From: Tranquillimonas rosea
GTDB taxonomy: Bacteria > Pseudomonadota > Alphaproteobacteria > Rhodobacterales > Rhodobacteraceae
Assembly (NCBI RefSeq): GCF_900111315.1
Contig: NZ_FOGU01000006.1
Span: 62,001-126,000, forward strand
Direction: 5' to 3'
Length of the DNA stretch: 64,000 nt
Shown here: in pieces, positions 1-9,373 of the stretch
How positions within the stretch are numbered: the stretch's first letter is position 1
How the letters are laid out: every line of letters starts with the position of its first letter
Translations under genes and position numbers: made by a program
The notes under the pieces: generated by a model
What the model saw: the letters and a program-made list of their open reading frames with translations, nothing else
What the model was told of the DNA's origin: nothing
The model's database searches: none

Positions 1-741
1 TTCGTGTCGGAGCGGTATGCGCCGGGCGAGATGATCCTGGCGGCGGCGGGCGCGGTCGACCACGACGCGATCGTGGCCGAGGCCGAGCGGTTGTTCGGCC
101 ACCTGGAGCCGCGACCCTCGGCGCCGGTGGAGCCGGCGCGTTTCGTGGGCGGTGAGCGGCGCGAGACCCGCAAGCTCGAACAGGTGCATTTCGCGCTGGC
201 ACTGGATTCGCCGGGGTATCTCGACGAGGACCTCTACACCGCGCAGATCTACGCCACGGCGATGGGCGGCGGCATGTCCTCGCGCCTGTTCCAGGAGGTC
301 CGCGAGCGGCGCGGGCTTTGCTATACCGTGTTCGCACAGGCCGGCTCGTACGCCGACGCGGGGCTGATGACGATCTATGCGGGCACCTCTCCGGACCGGA
401 TCGGCGGGCTCGTCGATCTGACGGTGGACGAGCTGCGCCGCGCGGCCGACGACCTGAGCGAGCCCGAGATCGCGCGGGCGCGGGCGCAGATGAAGGCCGG
501 TCTGCTGATCGGGCTGGAAAGCCCGTCGGGACGGGCGGAGCGACTGGCGCGCGTGCTGTCGATCTGGGGCCGGGTGCCGGCGTTGGACGAGACCGTAGCG
601 CGCATCGACTCCGTCACCTGCGACGATGTGCGCGCCTTTGCCGGGCGGATCGCCGGGCAGGGCAACGCGGCGCTGGCGCTCTACGGTCCGGCCGAGAACG
701 CGCCGGGGCTGGAGGCGCTGACCGGACGGCTCGCTGCCTGA
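1..741 (+). CDS. M16 family zinc peptidase, C-terminal part (5' end outside window)
   Basis: The reading frame is open from base 1, so only the last ~246 residues are present. The M16 C-terminal-domain signature GGGMSSRLFQEVRERRG followed by LCY is clear. This region packs against the N-terminal catalytic domain in mitochondrial-processing-peptidase-like proteins. The HxxEH zinc motif would lie upstream of the window, so it cannot be said whether this is a catalytic or a non-catalytic subunit. The stop codon overlaps the start of the next gene (TGATG), indicating co-translation. Family assignment is firm; the substrate is unknown. Confidence 0.88.
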   Translation, partial: FVSERYAPGEMILAAAGAVDHDAIVAEAERLFGHLEPRPSAPVEPARFVGGERRETRKLEQVHFALALDSPGYLDEDLYTAQIYATAMGGGMSSRLFQEVRERRGLCYTVFAQAGSYADAGLMTIYAGTSPDRIGGLVDLTVDELRRAADDLSEPEIARARAQMKAGLLIGLESPSGRAERLARVLSIWGRVPALDETVARIDSVTCDDVRAFAGRIAGQGNAALALYGPAENAPGLEALTGRLAA

Positions 742-1325
742 TGCTGTCCACGCGGCGCCGTGTCCGTATCGAGACGGAGCGGATGACGCTGCGTCCGCCG
801 CAGCACGGCGATTTCCGCCCCTGGGCGACCCTGCGGGAAGAGAGCGAGAGCTTTCTCGTCCCGTGGGAGCCGACCTGGGCCGCCGATCACCTGACGCGAA
901 AGAGCTTTACCAACCGGGTCTACTGGGCACAGCGGACGATCGGCAACGGCACGGCGCTGCCGCTGTTCCTGGTGCGTCGCGCGGACCAGTCGTTCCTGGG
1001 GGCGATCACGCTCGACAATATCCGCCGGGGGCCGGCGCAGGCGGGGACGCTGGGATATTGGATCGGCGCCCCCTTCGCGCGGCAGGGCTACATGTCGGAG
1101 GCGATCGCCGCCGTCGTGCACCATGCCTTCCAGACGCTCGACCTGAGCCGGATCGAGGCCGCCTGTCTGGCCGAGAACTCGGCCTCGCGCGGGGTGCTCG
1201 AGGGTTGCGGGTTCAAGTATGAGGGCGTTGCGCAGAGCTATCTGCAGATCAACGGCCGCTGGCGGAACCATGTGCTTTACGCCAACCTGCGCAGCGACCG
1301 GCGCGGGCGGACGGGGACGGGCTGA
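741..1325 (+). CDS. GNAT N-acetyltransferase, RimJ/RimL type
   Basis: A 194-residue protein with the RimJ/RimL-like GNAT fold. It opens with an R-I-E-T-E-R-M-T-L-R-P segment typical of this subgroup. The acetyl-CoA pyrophosphate-binding loop lies around residues 113-118 (FARQGYMSEA). It is followed by the family segment RIEAACLAENSASRGVLEGCGF. The group acetylates N-terminal amino groups of ribosomal proteins or small amine substrates; the target here is unknown. The ATG is chosen because it overlaps the stop of the M16 gene by one base, as in a translationally coupled pair. Longer versions of this frame would run into the peptidase gene. Confidence 0.88.
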   Translation: MLSTRRRVRIETERMTLRPPQHGDFRPWATLREESESFLVPWEPTWAADHLTRKSFTNRVYWAQRTIGNGTALPLFLVRRADQSFLGAITLDNIRRGPAQAGTLGYWIGAPFARQGYMSEAIAAVVHHAFQTLDLSRIEAACLAENSASRGVLEGCGFKYEGVAQSYLQINGRWRNHVLYANLRSDRRGRTGTG

Positions 1326-1443
1326 GTGCCCGCGAAACGGGCGGGGCCGCGACCTTAGGTCCTGCCTGCGGGATTGTGAACGGCTTCGGGGGTGACTTGG
1401 GGTCAACGCCCCGTAGGCTTGGCACACAACAGGAGGTGTGCCC

Positions 1444-2271
1444 ATGTTCCGCTGTCTTGCCGTCCTCTGCGCGGCACTCGCCGCGATGCCCGCCGTGGCG
1501 CAGGACGACCGTCGCCCCAGCCATTGCATCGCCATCGCCGACGCGACGCCGGGGATGCAATACCTGCACAAGGCATCGTGGACGGAACCGGTGCCCGAGC
1601 AGTCGGTGCGCATCAACTATATCGACCACGCCAGTTTCCTGATCCAGACCGAGGACGGGCTGAGCGCGGTGACTGACTATACCGGCTATCTCGGGCAGAC
1701 GGACCACGTGCCGGACGTGGCCACGATGAACCATGCCCATTCCAGCCACTGGACCGCGCAGCCCGACGAGCGGATTCCGAATGTCCTGAAAGGATGGGGC
1801 AACGGCTATGAGCCGAACGAGCATTGGCTGGATCTCGGCGGCATGCTGATCCGGAACGTGCCGACGGACATCCGCTCGGCCTATTCGGAAGGGACCGAGA
1901 AATACGGCAACTCGATCTTCGTGTTCGAGACGGCGGGCCTGTGCATCGGGCATCTGGGCCACCTGCACCACGAGCCCGACGAGATGCAGTATGCCTCGCT
2001 CGGCCGGCTCGACGTTGTGATGGCGGCGGTCGATGGTGGCCTCACCGTCAGCCAGGACACGATGAAGGACATCCTGAACCGGCTGAAGAGTTCGGTTGTG
2101 ATCCCGATGCACTGGTTCGGCCAAAGCAACCTCGACCGGTTCCTCGCCGGCATGGAGGACACGTTCGAGATCGACCGCCGCGCGGGGAGCGCGATGGAGG
2201 TCTCTCTCAGGACGTTGCCCGACCGCCCGACCATCGTTGTCTTGCAGCCGCAGTACCTTAGTGACAACTAG
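1444..2271 (+). CDS. Secreted metallo-beta-lactamase-fold protein (UlaG-like)
   Basis: 275 residues beginning with a cleavable signal peptide (about residues 1-20, ending AVAQ), so it should act in the periplasm. The metal-binding motif HAHSSH (His97, His99, His102) is an HxHxxH variant, and further His residues occur in GHLGHLHH and in PMHWFG. This resembles the UlaG/lactonase-like branch of the metallo-beta-lactamase superfamily; the usual Asp of HxHxDH is replaced by Ser. The ATG at 1444 is preferred over the GTG six bases upstream because AGGAGG (1431-1436) sits 7 bases before it. The substrate is unknown. No antibiotic resistance role is implied. Confidence 0.85.
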   Translation: MFRCLAVLCAALAAMPAVAQDDRRPSHCIAIADATPGMQYLHKASWTEPVPEQSVRINYIDHASFLIQTEDGLSAVTDYTGYLGQTDHVPDVATMNHAHSSHWTAQPDERIPNVLKGWGNGYEPNEHWLDLGGMLIRNVPTDIRSAYSEGTEKYGNSIFVFETAGLCIGHLGHLHHEPDEMQYASLGRLDVVMAAVDGGLTVSQDTMKDILNRLKSSVVIPMHWFGQSNLDRFLAGMEDTFEIDRRAGSAMEVSLRTLPDRPTIVVLQPQYLSDN

Positions 2272-2276
2272 GGGGC

Positions 2277-3695
2277 ATGCTGACCGACCTGACCGATGAC
2301 CTGGCCGCCCGTCTGGCGGCCGACCTGCCGGACGCCGCGAGGCGCGAGGTGGCCGAGCGCTATCTGGATGAACCGCGGGGCAACCGCCACGGGCGCGCGG
2401 GGGCCGTCTTTGCCCCCGGCACGACCGAGGAGGTCGCGACGATCCTGCGTTTCGCGCACGAGAACCGCATTGCCGTCGTGCCCTATGGCGGCGGCACCGG
2501 GCTGGTGGGCGGCCAACTGACGGACGAAGGGACCGTGCCGCTGGTGCTGTCGCTGGAGCGGATGTCGAAGATCCGCGCCGTGCATCCGGGCGAGAACGTT
2601 CTGGTGGCCGAGGCGGGCGCGATCCTGGCCGACGTGCAGGAAGCCGCGGCCGAGGCCGACCGTCTGTTCCCGCTGTCGCTGGCGTCGGAAGGGTCGGCGC
2701 GGCTCGGCGGGCTGATGGCCACCAATGCCGGCGGGGTGAACGTGCTGCGCTATGGCAACGCCCGCGACCTGACGCTGGGGATCGAGGCAGTGCTGCCGGA
2801 CGGCACGATCGTCAACGCCCTCCGGCGGCTGCGCAAGGACAACACCGGCTACGACCTGCGGCACCTGATGGTGGGGGCCGAGGGGACGCTGGGGATCATC
2901 ACGGCGGTCAGCCTGAGGCTGTTCCAGCGGCCCGCGAAGCAGGGCGTCGCCATGCTGGTCGTCGACAGCCCCGCGGCCGCGCAGGAGCTTCTGCAGCGCG
3001 CGCAGCACGCCACCGGCGGCGGCGTCTCGGCCTTCGAACTGATCTCGGGGCAGGGGCTGCGCTTTCAGGTCGAGGCCGGGCTCGACGTGCGCCAGCCCTT
3101 CGCGGAGATCCCGGAGTGGTGCGTGCTGGTCGATCTGGGCCTGCCCGAGGCGATGGACCCCGAGACGGTGCTGGAAGATCTCTTCGCCGCGGCCCTGGAA
3201 GACGAACTCGTCTCCGATGGTGTGATCGCCCAGAGCGCGGCGCAGGCCGATGCGCTGTGGCAGGTCCGCGAAAGCATCCCCGAGGGCAACAAGCGCGTCG
3301 GCGCCATTGCTTCGCACGACATCTCGCTCCCGCTCGGCGCGATCCCCGACTTCCTCGAGACCGCCGCGACGCGCCTGCAGGAGGCGCAGGGCCCGATCCG
3401 GATCAACGCCTTCGGGCATCTCGGGGACGGCAACCTGCACTTCAACCAGTTCCCGCCCGAGGGCGAGACGAAGGCCGATCACGCCCACAAGCGCGACGCG
3501 ATCAGCCGCATCGTCCACGACCTCGTGCACGAGATGGAGGGTTCTTTTTCGGCCGAGCATGGCGTGGGCCGGCTGAAGGTCGATGAGCTCGAGCGCTACG
3601 GCGATCCGGGCAAGCTGATCGCGATGCGGACGCTCAAGGACGCGCTCGACCCCCACGGCATCATGAACCCCGGCGCCGTGCTGCGCGCGCGCTAG
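2277..3695 (+). CDS. FAD-linked D-2-hydroxyacid dehydrogenase (D-lactate / D-2-hydroxyglutarate type)
   Basis: 472 residues of the FAD_binding_4 / FAD-oxidase C family. The FAD phosphate-binding loop PYGGGTGLVGGQL is at residues 69-81. The C-terminal half carries the GHLGDGNLHFN and AEHGVGRLK motifs that bind metal and substrate in D-lactate and D-2-hydroxyglutarate dehydrogenases. Full length for the family. It would oxidise a D-2-hydroxyacid to the 2-oxoacid and pass electrons to quinone, cytochrome c or ETF. The gene lies 5 bases after the metallo-beta-lactamase-fold gene and converges with the alpha-glucosidase gene, overlapping it by 4 bases. Exact substrate not resolved. Confidence 0.9.
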   Translation: MLTDLTDDLAARLAADLPDAARREVAERYLDEPRGNRHGRAGAVFAPGTTEEVATILRFAHENRIAVVPYGGGTGLVGGQLTDEGTVPLVLSLERMSKIRAVHPGENVLVAEAGAILADVQEAAAEADRLFPLSLASEGSARLGGLMATNAGGVNVLRYGNARDLTLGIEAVLPDGTIVNALRRLRKDNTGYDLRHLMVGAEGTLGIITAVSLRLFQRPAKQGVAMLVVDSPAAAQELLQRAQHATGGGVSAFELISGQGLRFQVEAGLDVRQPFAEIPEWCVLVDLGLPEAMDPETVLEDLFAAALEDELVSDGVIAQSAAQADALWQVRESIPEGNKRVGAIASHDISLPLGAIPDFLETAATRLQEAQGPIRINAFGHLGDGNLHFNQFPPEGETKADHAHKRDAISRIVHDLVHEMEGSFSAEHGVGRLKVDELERYGDPGKLIAMRTLKDALDPHGIMNPGAVLRAR

Positions 3696-5314
3696 GCCCG
3701 GCGGAAATAGCCGAAGCCGAAGGGCGGCACCCGGCCGCCGTCGTCCGGCGTGCCCGGCGCGTCGGACAGCACCTGCCATCCCGGCTCGGGCTGCCAGTCG
3801 ACCGCGCGGTTCGAGATGTTGAAGACGCACAGAAGGTCGTCCTCGGCGTCGTGCCGGCGGAAGGCCAGCAGGGGGAAGGGCGCCTCGCACCATGTCAGCG
3901 CGCCGGTGCGCAACGCCTCGGTCTCGCGCCGCCAGTCGATCAGCGCCCGCGCCCATGACAGCGGAGAGTTCGCCCGCTCTTCCTGCCGGTCCACCGCCAT
4001 GGGGGCGTGGTCGGGATCCGGCGGCAGCCACGGGGCCGCGGAGGAGAAGCCGAGGTTCTTTTCCAGCTCTTCCCACGGCATCGGCGTGCGCGCCCCGTCA
4101 CGGCCGCGATAGTCCGGCCAGTAGGCGCGGCCGAACGGATCTTGCAGGTCCTCGTAGGACAGGTCGGCCTCGGTCAGGCCCAGCTCCTGCCCCTGGTACA
4201 GGCAGACCGTGCCGCGCAGGCTGAGGATCAACGCCAGCATCAGCCGCGACAGGCGTCGCCGGTCGCCCGACAGGTGATCCCGCGCGGCCCACCGGCTGAT
4301 GGCGCGGGGCACGTCGTGGTTGGTCAGCATCAGCGTCGGCCAGCTGTCCTGCATCTCGGCCTCGAAGCGGTCGAACAGGGCCCGGAGCCCTTCGGCCGTC
4401 GGCTCGGCGTTCAGCAGCTGGAACGTGTAGCAGCTGTGCAGGCGGTCGTCGCCGCGCGTGTACTTGGCGCCCACGGCGACGCTGTCGACGTCGGACACCT
4501 CGCCCATCAGGAACGTCTCGGGGTGGCGGTCGGCCAGGTCGCGCAGGCGATGCAGGTGCGCGATAAGCTGCGGCGGGTCCCGGTCGTAGGTGTGGCGCTG
4601 CATCCGGAACGGACTGTCGGGGGCGCCGCCCTCGTTGACTTCTGATGGATCGTTGCGCACCGGGTTGTCGCGCAGTTCGGGGTCGTTGAGCAGGGCCGCG
4701 ATGGCGTCCAGCCGCAATCCGTCGACGCCGAATTCCAGCCAGCCGCGGCAGATGTCCAGCATCTCGGCCGCGACGTCGGGATTGTTCCAGTTCAGAGAGG
4801 GCTGCGAGGCGAGGAAGTCGTGCAGATAGTACTGCTTGCGGCGGTGGTCCCAGCTCCAGGCCGGACCGCCGAAGGCCGAGAGCCAGTTGTTGGGCGGCGT
4901 GCCGTCCGGCGCCGGGTCGGCCCAGACATACCAGTCGGCCTTGTCGCCCCGGTTGCGGCTGTCCTGGAACCACGGGTGCTGGTCCGAGGTGTGGGCCATC
5001 ACCATGTCGATCAGCACGCGCAGACCGGCCTCGTGGGCCTCGTCGATCAACGTTCGCAGATCGTCGAGCGTGCCGAGCTGCGGGTCGACGGAACGGAAGT
5101 CGCTGATGTCATAGCCGAAATCCTCGCCCGGCGAGGGATAGAACGGCGACAGCCACAGCGCGTCGACGCCCAGCCCCGCCACGTGGTCGAGCCGGCGCCG
5201 CACGCCTTCCAGGTCGCCTACGCCGTCGGCGCGGGTGTCCTGAAAGCTGCGGACGTAGACCTCGTAGATGACGGCGCCGCGCCACCACTGATTTTGTCCC
5301 AGGTCATCCTTCAT
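3692..5314 (-). CDS. GH13 alpha-glucosidase (oligo-1,6-glucosidase type)
   Basis: 540 residues, full length for GH13 alpha-glucosidases that hydrolyse alpha-glucosidic bonds in maltose- or isomaltose-type sugars. The catalytic residues are visible: nucleophile Asp203 in DGLRLDAI, acid/base Glu272 in FLMGEVSD, and the stabilising pair His333-Asp334 in LTNHDVPR. No signal peptide is seen, so it should be cytoplasmic. The start MKDDLGQNQWW places the conserved VIYEVYVRSF strand near residue 15, as expected. It stands without sugar transporter genes, so it may serve compatible-solute or storage-sugar turnover. Confidence 0.9.
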   Translation of the reverse strand: MKDDLGQNQWWRGAVIYEVYVRSFQDTRADGVGDLEGVRRRLDHVAGLGVDALWLSPFYPSPGEDFGYDISDFRSVDPQLGTLDDLRTLIDEAHEAGLRVLIDMVMAHTSDQHPWFQDSRNRGDKADWYVWADPAPDGTPPNNWLSAFGGPAWSWDHRRKQYYLHDFLASQPSLNWNNPDVAAEMLDICRGWLEFGVDGLRLDAIAALLNDPELRDNPVRNDPSEVNEGGAPDSPFRMQRHTYDRDPPQLIAHLHRLRDLADRHPETFLMGEVSDVDSVAVGAKYTRGDDRLHSCYTFQLLNAEPTAEGLRALFDRFEAEMQDSWPTLMLTNHDVPRAISRWAARDHLSGDRRRLSRLMLALILSLRGTVCLYQGQELGLTEADLSYEDLQDPFGRAYWPDYRGRDGARTPMPWEELEKNLGFSSAAPWLPPDPDHAPMAVDRQEERANSPLSWARALIDWRRETEALRTGALTWCEAPFPLLAFRRHDAEDDLLCVFNISNRAVDWQPEPGWQVLSDAPGTPDDGGRVPPFGFGYFRRA

Positions 5315-5358
5315 CGTGCTGGGAAAACCGGGGGAGGCGGTGCTGGGTTCCCGCCCGA

Positions 5359-5898
5359 TCAGGCGCCGGAGAACTCACAGAGCACGTGGACATCCATGCC
5401 GAGCGCCTCGATCTTGCGGCGGCCGCCCAGCTCGGGCAAGTCGATGATGAACGCGCAGCCGACGATGTCGGCGCCGAGGCGCTGCATCAGGCCGATCCCG
5501 GCCTCGGCGGTGCCGCCGGTGGCCAGGAGGTCGTCGACGATCAGCACCGTCTCGCCCTTCTGGATGGCGTCGTCATGCACCTCGACGATCGCCTCGCCGT
5601 ATTCCAGCTGATAGCCCTGCGAGATGACCGATCCGGGCAGCTTGCCCTTCTTGCGCACCGGGACGAAGCCGGTGCCGAGCTGGTGCGCGATCGCACCGCC
5701 AAGGATGAACCCGCGCGCCTCGAGCCCGACGACCTTGTCGATCCGCGTGCCCGCATACGGGTGCAGCATCTGGTCGACGCACATGCGAAAGCCCCGGGGA
5801 TCGGCGAACAGAGTCGTCACGTCCCGGAACATGATCCCCTCGTGGGGGAAGTCGGCGATGGTGCGGATGTAGTCCTTGACGGTCTTGCGCGGGGTCAT
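5359..5898 (-). CDS. apt: Adenine phosphoribosyltransferase
   Basis: 179 residues, the normal size. It converts adenine and PRPP to AMP in purine salvage. The PRPP-binding signature [14 protein letters not shown] is at residues 118-131, and the N-terminal segment [13 protein letters not shown] and the VRKKGKLPG loop are typical of Apt. An AGAGG sequence lies about 9 bases before the ATG. mtnP, about 0.5 kb further along the same strand, yields adenine from methylthioadenosine, so the two enzymes are successive salvage steps although a small gene pair lies between them. Confidence 0.95.
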   Translation of the reverse strand: MTPRKTVKDYIRTIADFPHEGIMFRDVTTLFADPRGFRMCVDQMLHPYAGTRIDKVVGLEARGFILGGAIAHQLGTGFVPVRKKGKLPGSVISQGYQLEYGEAIVEVHDDAIQKGETVLIVDDLLATGGTAEAGIGLMQRLGADIVGCAFIIDLPELGGRRKIEALGMDVHVLCEFSGA

Positions 5899-5966
5899 GG
5901 GCGATGGCCTCTGTCGGGTCGGAGTACCAGCCCGTCATCGGCCATGCCCGGCCCCGGTGCAAGGGC

Positions 5967-6089
5967 TCAGCGACGCGGAAAGACCTCGCGGCGCAGGCGG
6001 TAGAGCTTGTTGGACAGCCACCCCAGATGCGGGCGGTTCCAGTCCATGCGGTCCCTGACGAGAGAAGCTCTGGCAATTTGAACGTTCAT
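5967..6089 (-). CDS. Possible 40-residue basic small protein
   Basis: A short frame of 40 residues beginning MNVQIARASL and ending LRREVFPRR. It is preceded by a purine-rich AAAGGGA about 8 bases before the ATG. It has a plausible amphipathic, Arg-rich composition with an aromatic core (DWNRPHLGWLSNKLYRL), unlike random high-GC translation. It lies between apt and the AT-rich divergent region that also serves the ribbon-helix-helix gene. No family is recognised. It could be a real small protein controlled by its neighbour, or chance; only conservation would decide. Confidence 0.4.
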   Translation of the reverse strand: MNVQIARASLVRDRMDWNRPHLGWLSNKLYRLRREVFPRR

Positions 6090-6145
6090 TTTTTCGTTCC
6101 CTTTTTTTCATTGCTTCGTCATACCGTCCCCGGCGGTAAGCGGAA

Positions 6146-6155
6146 TGTATATACA
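6146..6155. promoter_or_regulatory. Palindrome TGTATATACA in divergent intergenic region
   Basis: A perfect 10-bp palindrome sits in an unusually AT-rich stretch between the divergent small gene (5967-6089) and the ribbon-helix-helix gene (6215-6391). RHH regulators commonly bind short palindromes in their own promoters, so this is a candidate autoregulatory operator. Inference only. Confidence 0.4.
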
Positions 6156-6214
6156 AACGATATGCATTTCGTCAAGTCTCCGACCGCCGGAAGGTGTATC
6201 GAGCGTGCGGGCAC

Positions 6215-6391
6215 ATGACCAAGAAGACCGATAAGAAGAAGTCGGCCAAGAAGGACAGCCAGCTGATCCTGCGCCTGGACAAGACCGACCGCGATGCCTT
6301 CGTCGAGCTGTGCAAGGATCTCGACACCACGGCGGCGCGCGAAATCCGCGCGTTCATCCGTGAGTATCTGAAACGAAACGGAAAAGAGTAG
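6215..6391 (+). CDS. Small ribbon-helix-helix (CopG/Arc-like) protein
   Basis: 58 residues with a lysine-rich N-terminus (MTKKTDKKKSAKKD). A beta-strand (SQLILRLDKTDRDAF) and two helices (VELCKDL; AAREIRAFIREYLKRNG) follow, the pattern of Arc/MetJ/CopG DNA-binding proteins. Such proteins act as dimers and often regulate their own operon. The ATG at 6215 is chosen because the RHH core begins soon after. A GTG 21 bases upstream is an alternative but has its purine run too close. No toxin partner is evident downstream, since the next gene (mtnP) converges. The divergent neighbour is the 40-residue frame. Confidence 0.7.
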   Translation: MTKKTDKKKSAKKDSQLILRLDKTDRDAFVELCKDLDTTAAREIRAFIREYLKRNGKE

Positions 6392-6409
6392 GGTTCCGCC
6401 TGACCCGCG

Positions 6410-7285
<876 letters not shown>

Positions 7286-7356
7286 CGCCGCGCTCCTGTT
7301 GCCGTTGCGGTCTCTGGATGCCCATGGCCGGGCGGGAATGCAATCGGTCCGGGGTC

Positions 7357-7962
7357 CTACTGGCCGGGCCGCTTGAGGCTGAACACGTCGGTCACCCGCG
7401 TGTAATCCTGGTAGCCGAGGCGCGAGAGCGGCTGGTAGCGGGTGATGTCGAAGATGCCGTCGACAAGGCAATCGTCGCGCAGGTGGACGCCGGTGACCTC
7501 GCCGAAGGCGACGAAGTTCGCCTCGCCCGGAAGTCGCACGATCTGGGTGAGCTGGCATTCCAGGTTGGCGGGCGCGCGCGCCACGCGTGAGCAGGGGATC
7601 GTAGCGCAGTCCTCGCGCTCGATCCCGGCCTTCTCGAACTCGTCGACATCGCGGTCCCAGGGGCCGGAGGACGTGTTCATCACGTCCATCATCGCGTACT
7701 CGACGATGTTTATGCAGAAATGCCCGGTGTCGCGCACGTTCGCCATGCTGTCCTTGGTATCGCCTCGGTCCGGCTTGGCCGAGGTCGAGGCGAACATCAC
7801 CTGCGGCGGCACATAGGCCACGGCGTTGAAGAACGAGTAGGGCGCGAGGTTCTCGGACCCGTCCGCGCCTCGGGTCGAGACCCATCCGATCGGGCGCGGC
7901 GTCACCACGGCGTTGAACGGATTGTGCGGCAGGCCGTGGCCGTCTTCGGGGCGGTAGAACAT
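7357..7962 (-). CDS. Flavin reductase-like (FMN-binding split-barrel) protein
   Basis: 201 residues with the flavin reductase-like fold: NPFNAVVTPRPIGWVSTRGADG near the start, then NLAPYSFFNAVAYVPPQVMFAS and KDSMANVRDTGHFCIN. Members of this COG1853-type group bind FMN. Some supply reduced flavin to monooxygenases, but many are uncharacterised. The ATG at 7962 is preferred over that at 7971 because AAGGA lies 8 bases before it and only 0-1 bases before the other. It probably follows in the same direction into mtnP (71-base gap), but no functional link is obvious. Confidence 0.85.
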   Translation of the reverse strand: MFYRPEDGHGLPHNPFNAVVTPRPIGWVSTRGADGSENLAPYSFFNAVAYVPPQVMFASTSAKPDRGDTKDSMANVRDTGHFCINIVEYAMMDVMNTSSGPWDRDVDEFEKAGIEREDCATIPCSRVARAPANLECQLTQIVRLPGEANFVAFGEVTGVHLRDDCLVDGIFDITRYQPLSRLGYQDYTRVTDVFSLKRPGQ

Positions 7963-8048
7963 GCGGAGCATCCTTGATGGCGGGTGGTTTGCCGCCTGTC
8001 TAGACGCATGCTAGGGGCAAGTCCAAGTCAGGCGGGCAGGCGGCCCGG

Positions 8049-8549
8049 GTGGAGTTGAGGCGCGTGATCCGGCTGGAGCAGGAGACCCCCGAGGATTGGT
8101 GGGAGGTCGAGAACCTCTTTGACCTGTGTTTCGCGCCGGGGCGCGAGGCGCTGTCGTCCTACCGCCTGCGCGACGACATCGACCCCGTCGCCGAGCTGTG
8201 CCTCGTCGCGCGGGACGAAGGCGACGGCGTGGGCGCCGCGATCCGGTTCTGGCCCGTCCGCGTCGGAGAGACCCCGGCACTGTTGCTGGGACCGGTCGCG
8301 GTTCATCCGACGCGTCAGGGCGAGGGGCTCGGCGGGCTCGTGATCCGCGAAGGCGTCGCGCGGGCCAGGCGGGCCGGGTGGCGGCATGTCCTGCTCGTCG
8401 GCGACGCGCCCTATTACGGCCGCTTCGGCTTCTCGCGTCTCGCCTCGGTCGAGATGCCGCCACCGACCAACCCTGAACGCGTGCTGGGCCTCAACCTTTT
8501 CGAGGACGGCAAGGAATTGCGGGGACGGGTGACACGTTGGGACGCGTGA
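8049..8549 (+). CDS. GNAT N-acetyltransferase (YhbS-like)
   Basis: 166 residues. The GNAT core is visible as LLLGPVAVHPTRQGEGLGGLVIREGVARARRAGW, containing the acetyl-CoA loop RQGEGLGG. It is followed by LLVGDAPYYGRFGFSR, a strand-turn typical of YhbS-type acetyltransferases. The substrate is unknown. The start is uncertain: GTG 8049 is taken, and GTG 8064 is an in-frame alternative with GGAG 9 bases upstream. The EcsC gene follows 37 bases downstream on the same strand. Confidence 0.8.
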   Translation: MELRRVIRLEQETPEDWWEVENLFDLCFAPGREALSSYRLRDDIDPVAELCLVARDEGDGVGAAIRFWPVRVGETPALLLGPVAVHPTRQGEGLGGLVIREGVARARRAGWRHVLLVGDAPYYGRFGFSRLASVEMPPPTNPERVLGLNLFEDGKELRGRVTRWDA

Positions 8550-8586
8550 CTTGCCGTGCGGCCCCCGCGCGCCCATCTTTGTGGGC

Positions 8587-9360
8587 ATGAGCGAGACCTT
8601 CGACACCACCCCCGAGATCGACCAGCAGACCCGCGCCGCGCTGGAGCAACTCGCCCGCCGGTTCCGCAGTGCGGACGGCATCGGCATGCAGGTCCTGTCG
8701 ATGATCGGCGGCCATGCCGAGGGCCTGCTGCAGCGCCTGCCGACCCAGGTGCGCACCCAGCTCGACAGTGCCACGCGCCGGGCGCTCGAAATCGCGTCGG
8801 ATGCGGCGCTCTATTCCCGCGGGCGCGTGCGGGACCAGCGCGACTGGCTCAACACCGCGCTGACGACCGGAATGGGCGCCATCGGCGGGGTCGGGGGGCT
8901 GCCCACCGCGCTTGGCGAGTTGCCGGTCACGACGACCGTGCTGCTGCGCGCGATCCAGGGCATCGCGGCCGAAGAAGGCTTCGACCCCGCGGATGAGAAG
9001 GTGCGCATGCAGTGCCTTCAGGTCTTTGCCGCCGCCGGCCCGCTGGCCCGCGACGACGGCACCGACATGGCCTTCCTGTCGACGCGGATCACCCTGACGG
9101 GCGCCACGGTGCACGGCCTCATCGCCCGCGTCGCACCGCGGCTGGCGACGGTGCTGGGCCAGAAGCTGGCCGCGCAGACGGTGCCGGTGATCGGCGCCGC
9201 GGCCGGGGCGGCCACGAACTATGCCTTCACCAGCTATTATCAGGACATGGCGCGGGTCTATTTCGGCCTGCGCGCGCTGGCCCGCGACAGCGGCCTTCCG
9301 GTCGAGACGGTGCTGGACGAGTTCCGGCTGCTGGTCGATCCGCCGCGCATGGTGCGCTGA
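8587..9360 (+). CDS. EcsC family protein
   Basis: 257 residues matching the EcsC family, with hydrophobic glycine-rich helices (TTGMGAIGGVGGLPTALGELPVTTTVLLRAIQGIA; AQTVPVIGAAAGAATNYAFTSYY). EcsC proteins accompany the Ecs ABC transporter in Bacillus but occur alone in proteobacteria, where their role is not established. The ATG at 8587 (MSETFD) is used. A longer start (~8551) would add a non-conserved leader overlapping the previous gene's end region. It converges with ptsP, 13 bases away. Confidence 0.85.
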   Translation: MSETFDTTPEIDQQTRAALEQLARRFRSADGIGMQVLSMIGGHAEGLLQRLPTQVRTQLDSATRRALEIASDAALYSRGRVRDQRDWLNTALTTGMGAIGGVGGLPTALGELPVTTTVLLRAIQGIAAEEGFDPADEKVRMQCLQVFAAAGPLARDDGTDMAFLSTRITLTGATVHGLIARVAPRLATVLGQKLAAQTVPVIGAAAGAATNYAFTSYYQDMARVYFGLRALARDSGLPVETVLDEFRLLVDPPRMVR

Positions 9361-9373
9361 GGGCGCGGCAGGC

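Noticed and set aside
1438-1443. GTG 1438 as start of the metallo-beta-lactamase-fold gene
   Set aside because: It lies only one base after the AGGAGG element, too close for initiation; ATG 1444 has the right spacing.
2268-4076. A 602-codon minus-strand frame
   Set aside because: It is antisense to the FAD dehydrogenase, which carries clear motifs; its translation has no recognisable domain.
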